Source: Actinomycetes bacterium (GTDB lineage: Bacteria; Actinomycetota; Acidimicrobiia; Acidimicrobiales; RAAP-2). From it: 11,173 bases of DNA. Below, piece by piece: positions 5,406-11,173 of this stretch. The number at the start of each line of letters is the position of its first letter. Within the stretch, counting starts at the first letter, position 1. The stretch is from contig JAJZMN010000214.1 of NCBI GenBank assembly GCA_021850345.1, positions 1-11,173 of the forward strand. The letters are read 5' to 3'. Made by a program: the position numbers and the translations under genes. The notes under the pieces are model-generated. The model was not told the origin of the DNA. It did not search any database and saw nothing but the letters and a program-made list of their open reading frames with translations.

Positions 5406-6972
5406 ACAAAGAGGACCACGGCAACCCCCTCCCCGTGCAGGGTCGGCATCAGCCGGACCGTGCTCGGAGGGGTCGGCATCCTCGCCCGGGCGGTCGTCCT
5501 CGGCTGGGTCGCCGCCCTCGGCCGGGTCGCCGCCCTCGGCCGGGTCGCCGCCCTCGGCCGGGTCGCCGCCCTCGGCCGGGTCCGCGTCGGCGTCAGGGTC
5601 GGCAGGGGCTCGAGCCGGTGGTGGCTTCGGGCGCGCGGGGCCCAGGCGTGAGGCCAGCATCCTTCATGTCGACATGGACTCCTTCTTCGCTTCGGTGGAG
5701 GTGCTCGATGACCCGTCGCTCGCGGGCAAGCCCGTGATCGTCGGGGGAAGCGGGGCAAGGGGCGTGGTGGCCTCGTGCACCTACGAAGCTCGCGTCTATG
5801 GCGTGCACTCGGCGATGCCGTCGATGCGCGCACGACAACTGTGCCCGCATGCGGTTTTCGTGGACGGCCACTACGGGCGGTATGCGGAGGTGAGCGCGCA
5901 ACTTCACGACGTGCTGCGCTCGTTCACGCCGCTCGTCGAACCGGTCGGGCTCGACGAGGCGTTCCTCGACGTCCGTGGTGCGCTGCACCTGCTCGGATCA
6001 CCGGCGTCCATCGGCGCGGCCATCCGGCAGCGCGTGCGCGAGGTGCTCGACCTCGACTGCTCGGTCGGCGCGGGACGATCGAAGATGATCGCAAAGCTCG
6101 CCTCGCGCGCGGCGAAGCCCATCGCAGGACCTGACGGCAAGCGGCCAGGAAAGGGAGTGGTGGTCGTCGATCCCGAAGAGGAACTCGCCTTTCTGCATCC
6201 GAAGGCCGTCGAGCAGCTCTGGGGCGTCGGACCGGTCACCGCCAAGCGCCTCTCGGACCTCGGCGTGCGCACCGTCGGTGACCTCGCCGCGTTGCCCGAG
6301 GCCGTCCTGGTACGAGCACTCGGCAAGGCGCACGGGAAGCATCTCGTGTCCCTTGCGTGCGGGGAGGATCCCGAGCCGGTCGTCCCTCACCGTCCGGTGA
6401 AGTCGGTCGGCCACGAAGAGACGTTCCGCGAGGACCTGGTCGATCGGAAGCTCCTGCAGCGCCACGCCCTGCGCATGGCGGAATCAGTGGCGAGCCACCT
6501 CCGGGCGAGCGGACAAGTCGCGCGAACCGTCACGGTGAAGGTCAAGCTGGCCGACTTCTCACTCCTCTCGCGCGCCCACACGATGGCGGTCGGGCTCGAC
6601 ACGGGTTCCGCGATCGGCGCGATTGCCGGCGCCCTGTTGGACGCGGTGGAGCTCCCGATGGGCGTGCGGTTGCTCGGCGTGAGCGTCTCGGGCCTGCAGC
6701 CTGCCTCGTCAGGGCGGCAGCTCCATTTCGACCTCGAGGGTTCCCCGACTCCCGCGCCGGCAGGTGGTGCGGCGGACGCGGCGCGCCAACAGGAGCATTG
6801 GCGTGAGGTGACCGCGGCCGTGGATGCCATTCGCCAGCGCTTCGGGACGACCGCCGTGGGCACTGTCTCGATGGTCGGTCCCGAGGGCATCGTGGTCCCC
6901 GCCCGCCGCGATGCACCGTGGGGGCCGAGCGAGGACGACGGGCACGCGCCCACCGCCTCGACCGATGGTTGA
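5398..6972 (+). CDS. dinB: DNA polymerase IV (Y family) with an N-terminal repeat extension
   Basis: This is a translesion DNA polymerase of 524 residues from the GTG at 5398. The core begins at about residue 87 with ILHVDMDSFFASVE: catalytic D92, and steric-gate F97 by analogy to E. coli F13. It continues with GLDEAFLD (D186, E187) and the fingers, palm and thumb (LWGVGPVTAKRL is the helix-hairpin-helix). The little-finger domain (about 325-440) ends in QLHFDL (441-446), which fits a beta-clamp-binding hexapeptide. E. coli DinB has D8 where this protein has D92, so about 84 extra residues precede the core. They are Ser/Ala/Gly/Pro-rich and include SAGSPP repeats (35-58). No ATG, GTG or TTG lies in frame between 5401 and the catalytic motif. 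The start must therefore be GTG 5398, or ATG 5368 inside the PIG-L gene. The 8-nt overlap with the PIG-L gene suggests coupling. Confidence 0.92.
   Translation: MAEQRGPRQPPPRAGSASAGPCSEGSASSPGRSSSAGSPPSAGSPPSAGSPPSAGSPPSAGSASASGSAGARAGGGFGRAGPRREASILHVDMDSFFASVEVLDDPSLAGKPVIVGGSGARGVVASCTYEARVYGVHSAMPSMRARQLCPHAVFVDGHYGRYAEVSAQLHDVLRSFTPLVEPVGLDEAFLDVRGALHLLGSPASIGAAIRQRVREVLDLDCSVGAGRSKMIAKLASRAAKPIAGPDGKRPGKGVVVVDPEEELAFLHPKAVEQLWGVGPVTAKRLSDLGVRTVGDLAALPEAVLVRALGKAHGKHLVSLACGEDPEPVVPHRPVKSVGHEETFREDLVDRKLLQRHALRMAESVASHLRASGQVARTVTVKVKLADFSLLSRAHTMAVGLDTGSAIGAIAGALLDAVELPMGVRLLGVSVSGLQPASSGRQLHFDLEGSPTPAPAGGAADAARQQEHWREVTAAVDAIRQRFGTTAVGTVSMVGPEGIVVPARRDAPWGPSEDDGHAPTASTDG
5500..5582. repeat. 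18-bp tandem repeat inside the dinB 5' region
   Basis: There are four full copies of TCGGCYGGGTCGCCGCCC (5500-5517, 5518-5535, 5536-5553, 5554-5571) and a partial fifth (5572-5582). Copy 1 differs by one base. The unit has no stop in any frame, and in the dinB frame it reads SAGSPP. Because 18 is a multiple of three, gain or loss of copies would keep the polymerase in frame. It is contiguous with no spacers, so it is not a CRISPR array. Confidence 0.9.
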
Positions 6973-7088
6973 CGGCTGGTCGCCCAGCCGGCCTCTTGCG
7001 TCTCGGTGCCCCAGTCCGCCACCCCTTGGCGTCGCCACTGTGCCCCCGAGACGACGGGGCGAGGGGCTCGATACTTCGAGCGTCCGCG

Positions 7089-7127
7089 TGCGCCGGCACT
7101 CAGGTGACCGCTGCGCCGGCACTCAGG
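7089..7127. repeat. 16-bp direct repeat in the dinB/DUF2332 gap
   Basis: TGCGCCGGCACTCAGG occurs at 7089-7104 and again at 7112-7127, 23 bp apart start to start. The second copy ends 3 bp before the stop codon of the DUF2332 gene. The gap between the convergent genes (6973-7130) holds no other clear signal and no T-run terminator. Confidence 0.75.
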
Positions 7128-7130
7128 AGC

Positions 7131-8276
7131 TCAAGCGCGTAGGTCGCTCGCGCCGTACCAGTGCAACCAGCGGCCGTGAGAGTGCATGTCCGCCAGTCGG
7201 TGCGTCGTGCGACCTTGCCGGGGCCCCTGTTCGACGAGCACGAGTGCCGTGGCTCCGCGCACCTTTGGCCCGGGAGGTGGCGGGACCGGCAGCCCGGGCA
7301 CTTCGTACGGGGCCTCGGCGAAGAGCCAAGACACCGGCCGTGACGCGGCGAGCTGCTCGACGACATCGGCCAGGCAGCGTTGTTCGGCAGGAGTGAAATA
7401 CGCCGCGACCCACGAATGCAGCACGCAGAGGTGCATGTCCGTCGGAAGCGATGCCGTGACGCTCGCAAGATCTGTCACCGCGTCACCGTGGTGCACCGCG
7501 GGCGGCTCGCGGAGAGACCTGGCGAGCTCGATCGCCAGGTGCGCGACCTCGAAACGGTCGAAGTGGTCCGGCCACTGGCACGCCAGGAGCCAGCGCACCT
7601 GGTCGTCATCGTGGACGTCGACGGGTCGACGGTCCAGTCCGACGCGGGCTGCGACGGACGGCGACGAGGTCGGGACCCGGCCCTTGCGGACCGAGCACCG
7701 GAGCACCAAAGGACTGCCAGCGTCGCCGGCGGAAACCACACCGCCGTCTCCGTACGCGTACTCGTAGGCGTAGCGGTCGAAAAGGAGGTTGAGCCCTGCC
7801 GCTGCGCCGACGTCGACGAGAGCGAGGGGCATGCCGGCTCGCTCGCCGACGGTGGAAAGGGCCGGGAGGATGCCGCTGCATCGGCCGACCTCGTTGGTCT
7901 GGGTGGCCCTCGACGCCACGAGTCGGAGGACCGCGTCGCGATGGCGGGCGCAGAACGCGGCGAATGACGGGAAGGGATCCTCGACACACGGATCCAGTGC
8001 GCTCGTGGGGTCCTCTCCTCTCCATGCGAGCACGGTGGGGTAGTGGGCCGCGAGCGGGTCGCTGATGCCGGTGAGGAGCAGATAGTGGACCGCTGCAAGG
8101 AGGATGTTCGGCCGGCGCTGGTCCGGTGGTGCCTCGGCGACAAGCCCGAGAAGTGTGGCATCGGCGGCGACACCTTCACAGATCCGTGCATAGCGGGCAG
8201 CGCCGTCTCGACGCACGCCGGTGGCGAACTTCCGGAACTGCTCGGCCAGGTTGTCGAGCCCTGTGCTCTCTCGCAT
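7131..8276 (-). CDS. DUF2332 family protein
   Basis: This 381-residue protein has no known function. The family match rests on several blocks: an N-terminal QFRKFATGV (13-21), the NILLAAVHYLLLTG helix (57-70) followed by AAHYP, TQTNEVGRCSGILPAL (125-140), and VDVGAAAGLNLLFDRYAYEY (154-173). The last block resembles a glycine-rich cofactor loop of a SAM-type Rossmann fold, so a methyltransferase-like activity is possible but only inferred. No signal peptide or membrane helix is seen. The ATG at 8276 is chosen because the family-conserved N-terminus begins just after it; the frame further upstream crosses the divergent gene. There is no good ribosome-binding site. An imperfect inverted repeat in the leader (8282-8293 with 8335-8348) could mask the start region. 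Confidence 0.8.
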   Translation of the reverse strand: MRESTGLDNLAEQFRKFATGVRRDGAARYARICEGVAADATLLGLVAEAPPDQRRPNILLAAVHYLLLTGISDPLAAHYPTVLAWRGEDPTSALDPCVEDPFPSFAAFCARHRDAVLRLVASRATQTNEVGRCSGILPALSTVGERAGMPLALVDVGAAAGLNLLFDRYAYEYAYGDGGVVSAGDAGSPLVLRCSVRKGRVPTSSPSVAARVGLDRRPVDVHDDDQVRWLLACQWPDHFDRFEVAHLAIELARSLREPPAVHHGDAVTDLASVTASLPTDMHLCVLHSWVAAYFTPAEQRCLADVVEQLAASRPVSWLFAEAPYEVPGLPVPPPPGPKVRGATALVLVEQGPRQGRTTHRLADMHSHGRWLHWYGASDLRA

Positions 8277-8281
8277 CAGCG

Positions 8282-8348
8282 GGGATCGCCGAGAAAGCGA
8301 AGGGGTCGTGACACCGGGAGGGACCAGGCGTGATCTCGGAGCGATCCC
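8282..8348. repeat. Imperfect inverted repeat in the DUF2332 leader
   Basis: GGGATCGCCGAG (8282-8293) pairs with CTCGGAGCGATCCC (8335-8348) apart from a 2-nt bulge, leaving a loop of about 41 nt. On the minus strand the inner arm lies just upstream of the DUF2332 ATG, where a ribosome would bind. It may be a regulatory hairpin or chance. Confidence 0.45.
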
Positions 8349-8368
8349 AACTCCACCTCCGGGGACCG

Positions 8369-8374
8369 TAGCAT
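8369..8374 (+). promoter_or_regulatory. Likely -10 for the small membrane protein gene
   Basis: TAGCAT fits TANNNT. It would place the transcript start near 8381, giving a leader of about 45 nt that contains the AAGGAGG site. No convincing -35 is seen 17 bp upstream. Confidence 0.45.
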
Positions 8375-8414
8375 CGAGGCAGTGCACGCGAAGAGCAGCG
8401 CCGGAACCGGCGCC

Positions 8415-8421
8415 AAGGAGG
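8415..8421 (+). promoter_or_regulatory. Strong Shine-Dalgarno sequence of the small membrane protein gene
   Basis: AAGGAGG lies 5 nt before the ATG at 8427. It is the best ribosome-binding site in the window and selects 8427 over the in-frame GTG at 8382. Confidence 0.85.
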
Positions 8422-8426
8422 CGGCC

Positions 8427-8663
8427 ATGGCACGCGATGTGGAACCCGAGACCGACAAGGGTGTCGTCGTCGAGCGCAGGTCCGACCGGCTCCGCCCCCT
8501 GCACACCCTGGCGGTCGTCGCCGTCGGCGTCGTCGGGGTGCTGGTCGCATTTTGGGCGCTCAGTTTCATTGCCGGCGTGTTGTGGGCTTTCGTGAAGGTC
8601 GTGGTGATCGTCGCGGTGCTTGGCGCGCTGGTGTGGGTCTTGTTCGGTCGACGTCGCAGGTAG
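8427..8663 (+). CDS. Small two-helix membrane protein, function unknown
   Basis: This 78-residue protein begins with a charged N-terminus (1-25, MARDVEPETDKGVVVERRSD). Two hydrophobic segments follow, about 27-50 (HTLAVVAVGVVGVLVAFWAL) and 52-73 (LWAFVKVVVIVAVLGALVWVLF). It ends in FGRRRR, which should stay in the cytoplasm and anchor the topology with both termini inside. The AAGGAGG site 5 nt upstream fixes the start. An alternative GTG at 8382 would add 15 residues and would be leaderless from the TAGCAT box. It stands alone, divergent from the DUF2332 gene and convergent with the transporter gene. I do not recognise a named family. Confidence 0.75.
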   Translation: MARDVEPETDKGVVVERRSDRLRPLHTLAVVAVGVVGVLVAFWALSFIAGVLWAFVKVVVIVAVLGALVWVLFGRRRR

Positions 8664-8719
8664 CCCCGACAGGGAGCCGGCGCACGCAGCCGGCAAGCTG
8701 CGCCTCCGTCTCCCCAACA

Positions 8720-8734
8720 CGCCCCCGTGGGGCG
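8720..8734. terminator. Possible terminator hairpin between convergent genes
   Basis: CGCCCC (8720-8725) and GGGGCG (8729-8734) form a 6-bp GC stem with a 3-nt loop in the gap between the small membrane protein gene and the transporter gene. There is no T-run on either strand, so it could at best be a weak, non-canonical bidirectional terminator. Confidence 0.3.
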
Positions 8735-8753
8735 GCCGGCAGGATTGGTCCAG

Positions 8754-9761
8754 TCAGTCGGGTTCTGCCTCGGCCTCCACACGCCGCCGGTCGCCGATGG
8801 GTACACCGGGAGCCGGGTGCACTTGCTCGTCGCGTACCCGGTGGGGAACTTGCAGGACCCGCAGGACGGTGACGAGCCCGACGCCGCCTGCGACGTTCCC
8901 GACGATCGCCCAGCCCGCCGCCTTCCCCCATTGGAGGTAGTCGAAGCCCGCGTGACCTGCGATCAGCGCGGTGAACATGACGAGGGAGGCGACCACCGCG
9001 TGGTCGAGTCGGGCTGAGATGAGCAGGAAGCCCGCGACCACCGCCGGGATGGTCCTCGCAGCCATGGACTCGGTCGCCTGCTGCATCCAGGTCATCAGCG
9101 TGATCGCCGCGCCGGCCAGCACCGCGAGCGCGAAGGATCGCACGCTCACGTCGAGCCCCGCGTAGTACCGCGCGTCCGAGCGTGCCACCGGCGCAAGGTC
9201 GGGAAGCGCGTGCATCACGAACCACATCACCACCCATCCCGCCAGGAGGTTGGCGACGAGCGTTCCGACCCACAACCGAATCAGCATGCGGAGCCGTACC
9301 TGCCTCGCCATCACCGCGACGACCGGGATGAGAAAGTCCTCGGTGAACAGCTCACTGCTCGCGAACGTCAGCGTGACAAAGCCGATGGAGAACGCGATGG
9401 CACCCAGCAGCTTGGAGTGGGTGGCCCGCTCAACGACGAGGAGGGCCAGGACGCCCATTCCGACGTCGACCCCGCCGACGGCGCCGGTCGCGAGCAGCGA
9501 GACGAGCCGCCGCGACAGCCGTCGCCGGCCGTGGTCGACCGTCTGAAGGAATCGCTGCTCGACCTCCACTTCCGCCACGGAGGGGTCGCTCGCGGGATCC
9601 GATCCGACTCCTGGCCGCTCGTCCGGGGCGCCGGACGCACCGGGACCGCCGCGGACGTCGGAGTCGCCGGGATTCCCGCGGGCGCCGGGGCCGCCTGACG
9701 CGCCCGCCACGTCCGCCGCCGCGTCCATCCGGAGAAGATGCCCAACGCCTCTCGACGTCAT
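8754..9761 (-). CDS. Formate/nitrite transporter (FNT) family-like membrane protein
   Basis: This 335-residue channel-like protein probably moves small anions such as formate or nitrite across the membrane. After a low-complexity Gly/Pro/Asp N-terminus (about 13-62) and a basic stretch (RRRLSRRL, 79-86), about six hydrophobic segments follow between 87 and 305. FNT-like landmarks are GAVGGVDVGMGVL (93-105), ASSELFTEDFLIPV (134-147, the broken helix with ELFTE) and GWAIVGNVAGGVGLV (283-297). The arrangement is closest to YfdC-like FNT proteins, which also have a cytoplasmic N-terminus. The central pore histidine of FocA (GFEH) seems to be Tyr275 here (GFDY). The start is uncertain: ATG 9761, or ATG 9728, which removes 11 residues; neither has a good ribosome-binding site. 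The amidase gene ends 63 nt upstream in the same direction. Confidence 0.78.
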   Translation of the reverse strand: MTSRGVGHLLRMDAAADVAGASGGPGARGNPGDSDVRGGPGASGAPDERPGVGSDPASDPSVAEVEVEQRFLQTVDHGRRRLSRRLVSLLATGAVGGVDVGMGVLALLVVERATHSKLLGAIAFSIGFVTLTFASSELFTEDFLIPVVAVMARQVRLRMLIRLWVGTLVANLLAGWVVMWFVMHALPDLAPVARSDARYYAGLDVSVRSFALAVLAGAAITLMTWMQQATESMAARTIPAVVAGFLLISARLDHAVVASLVMFTALIAGHAGFDYLQWGKAAGWAIVGNVAGGVGLVTVLRVLQVPHRVRDEQVHPAPGVPIGDRRRVEAEAEPD

Positions 9762-9804
9762 GCAGGCGGCGCCCGCGGCGAGGAGTCGGGCCCCGGTTGC
9801 TATG

Positions 9805-9818
9805 CCGGGTGCACCCGG
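9805..9818. repeat. Perfect 14-bp palindrome between the amidase and FNT genes
   Basis: CCGGGTGCACCCGG is its own reverse complement and lies 7 nt past the amidase stop. As RNA it would form only a 5-bp stem with a 4-nt loop and no U-run, so it is a poor terminator. It could be a protein-binding site. Confidence 0.5.
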
Positions 9819-9824
9819 TCGGGG

Positions 9825-11173
9825 TCAGTCCACGATGGAGACGGTCGTCGCAAACGTTGGCCGGGGCACCGTCACCGATGCGCCGAGGAGGTCTTCCAGC
9901 CCGCCCAGGACGCGGAGAAGACGGGACTCCGACCACGGGGGTCCCACGAGCAGGATGCCGACGGGAAGACCTCCGACATTCCCGACAGGGAGCGTCGCGG
10001 AGGGATAGCCCGCCACTGCGGCGGGCGACCAGCCGGCACCCGCGGCCTGGTCGCCCAGGACGTGGTCGATTGGCCACGCCGGGTGCATCGCGGGCAGCGC
10101 CAGCACGTCGACGCCACCGGCGAAGATGGCGTCGAGGCCCTCTCGCGTCGCCTGCTTGATCCGGTGGAAGGCCGAGCGGTACTCCTCGGACGCGAGCCCG
10201 TGGGTGCGGGCGGCTCGAGCGATCAGGTCGGTGTCGAAGACGTCCGTCCGCTCCCGGGGCTCGCCGAGGGCGTGGGCCAGCACGTCGTCGAGCGTGCGCG
10301 GCAGGGGACCGGAGTGCGAGCTCGCGTCGGCGGCGGCCACAGCGGCTGCAGCCGCACGCCGCGACAGGTACGCCTCCATGCCGATGCGGAATTCGTGGAG
10401 CAGCACGACGAGCTCATCCTCTTCCCAGGTGGACGCGGGCGACAGGCCGGCGACAGGGTCGAAAAGCTGTGCGCCCGCGCCGGCAATGGCTTCGAGGGCG
10501 GCATCGATGACCGCGTCGGTGGGCGGGTGATAGCCCGTGTACCCGCCGCCTCGCACGACGCCCACACGGAGGCCACCGAGAGCTGCCGAAGCTGTGAACG
10601 GGGGGGCGCACGGGTCGTAGCCAGCTGGTCGCCTCGCCCGACTCGCTGCATCGTCTTCCCCGTCGTCGACGGCATCGGCGAGCACGCTGAGCAGCAGGCC
10701 GAGGTCGCGTGCCGACCTCGCGATAGGCCCGGCGGTGTCCTGTGAGGCGGCGATCGGGACGACCCCGGTACGGCTCACCAATCCGAGCGTCGGCTTCAGT
10801 CCGGCGACACCGCAGGCAGCCGCGGGGCAGATGATCGAGCCGTCCGTCTCGGTCCCGATGGCGAGAGGGACCAGCCGCGCGGCGACTGCCGCGCCCGATC
10901 CCGACGACGAACCCCCCGGGGTCCGGTCCAATGCGTGCGGGTTGCGCGTCTGGCCGCCCACGGCGCTCCAACCGCTCGACGACCGGCTGCCCCGAAAGTT
11001 CGCCCACTCCGAGAGGTTCGTCTTGCCGAGGACGATTGCACCGGCGTCGCGAAGAGCGCGCACGAGCGGGGCGTCGGTGCCGGGGGATGCGCCGCCGAAG
11101 ACAAGGGACCCCGCGCTCGTGTGCAGCGGTGCCACCGTGTCGATGTTGTCTTTCACGAGGACCGGGATCCCGT
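9825..11173 (-). CDS. Amidase signature family enzyme (5' end beyond the window)
   Basis: This hydrolase of carboxamide bonds is partial: about 448 codons are present and the frame stays open to the right edge. The first visible residues are GIPVLVKDNID, the family motif holding the catalytic lysine (11151-11153). The amidase signature follows: PGGSSSGSG with the cis-serine, then IGTETDGSI with the serine nucleophile, 24 residues after the first serine of that motif. GTETDGS followed by CPAA differs from the GTDTGGS of GatA, so this is more likely a general amidase than the Glu-tRNA amidotransferase subunit. The substrate cannot be told. A segment at about 270-282 (RRAAAAAVAAADA) is Ala-rich. 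The last residues (TTVSIVD) run to a TGA at 9825. It is followed after 63 nt by the FNT-like gene and may share a transcript with it. Only some tens of residues should be missing upstream. Confidence 0.92.
   Translation of the reverse strand, partial: GIPVLVKDNIDTVAPLHTSAGSLVFGGASPGTDAPLVRALRDAGAIVLGKTNLSEWANFRGSRSSSGWSAVGGQTRNPHALDRTPGGSSSGSGAAVAARLVPLAIGTETDGSIICPAAACGVAGLKPTLGLVSRTGVVPIAASQDTAGPIARSARDLGLLLSVLADAVDDGEDDAASRARRPAGYDPCAPPFTASAALGGLRVGVVRGGGYTGYHPPTDAVIDAALEAIAGAGAQLFDPVAGLSPASTWEEDELVVLLHEFRIGMEAYLSRRAAAAAVAAADASSHSGPLPRTLDDVLAHALGEPRERTDVFDTDLIARAARTHGLASEEYRSAFHRIKQATREGLDAIFAGGVDVLALPAMHPAWPIDHVLGDQAAGAGWSPAAVAGYPSATLPVGNVGGLPVGILLVGPPWSESRLLRVLGGLEDLLGASVTVPRPTFATTVSIVD

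Noticed and set aside
5500..5582. CRISPR-like array
   Set aside because: The 18-bp units are directly joined with no spacers and lie in a coding frame.
3309..5660. A 783-codon open frame on the minus strand running antisense to the LysM, nrdR and PIG-L genes
   Set aside because: It is the shadow expected in GC-rich DNA where the opposite strand codes. It crosses the lexA start and all four SOS boxes, and its only regular part is the stop-free 18-bp repeat read backwards. The plus-strand genes have clear family motifs.
5648..5672. A closer GTG start for dinB at 5648
   Set aside because: It is in a different frame from the HVDMDSFF block and would need a frameshift, so it cannot start the polymerase.
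8382..8426. GTG 8382 as a leaderless start of the 78-residue protein
   Set aside because: The spacing from TAGCAT is right for it, but the perfect AAGGAGG before ATG 8427 is stronger evidence. It stays a possible alternative.
9430..11007. Long Arg-rich frames on both strands across the FNT and amidase genes
   Set aside because: They are off-frame shadows of genes with clear FNT and amidase-signature motifs.

Overview
The window is very GC-rich, mostly single-copy chromosomal DNA of an actinobacterium. The signs are GTG starts, several genes that look leaderless (a TANNNT -10 placed 7-8 nt before a GTG), SOS boxes of the CGAAC-N4-GTTCG type, and the gene order lexA / LysM protein / nrdR known from mycobacteria. 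A deep lineage such as Acidimicrobiia is my guess only. I see no insertion sequence, phage gene, CRISPR array, rRNA or tRNA.

Layout. Positions 1-173 hold no convincing gene. A class I SAM-dependent methyltransferase (174-755, minus) starts 17 bp from the divergent dapD (773-1597, plus). dapD overlaps dapE (1594-2697), giving two steps of the succinylase branch of lysine/meso-diaminopimelate synthesis. dapE converges on lexA (2732-3361, minus). The lexA upstream region (3362-3599) carries two divergent promoters and four SOS boxes. Reading away from lexA on the plus strand are a LysM membrane protein (3600-4148), nrdR (4203-4673), a PIG-L/LmbE deacetylase (4692-5405) and dinB, DNA polymerase IV (5398-6972). 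Next come a DUF2332 protein (7131-8276, minus), a 78-residue two-helix membrane protein (8427-8663, plus), a formate/nitrite transporter-like protein (8754-9761, minus) and an amidase-signature enzyme (9825 to the right edge, minus, N-terminus missing).

The central feature is a compact DNA-damage locus. LexA faces a LysM/transmembrane protein with the architecture of the SOS cell-division suppressors YneA (Bacillus), ChiZ/Rv2719c (Mycobacterium) and DivS (Corynebacterium). Each of the two divergent promoters has two SOS boxes. LysM, nrdR, PIG-L and dinB all read the same way with gaps of 54 nt, 18 nt and an 8-nt overlap, and I see no strong terminator between them. A single LexA-controlled message could therefore join division arrest, ribonucleotide reductase control and translesion synthesis.

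The most unusual protein is DinB. The only usable in-frame start codons lie at the end of the PIG-L gene, so the polymerase should carry an extra N-terminal segment of about 84 residues, including an 18-bp tandem repeat that encodes Ser-Ala-Gly-Ser-Pro-Pro units.
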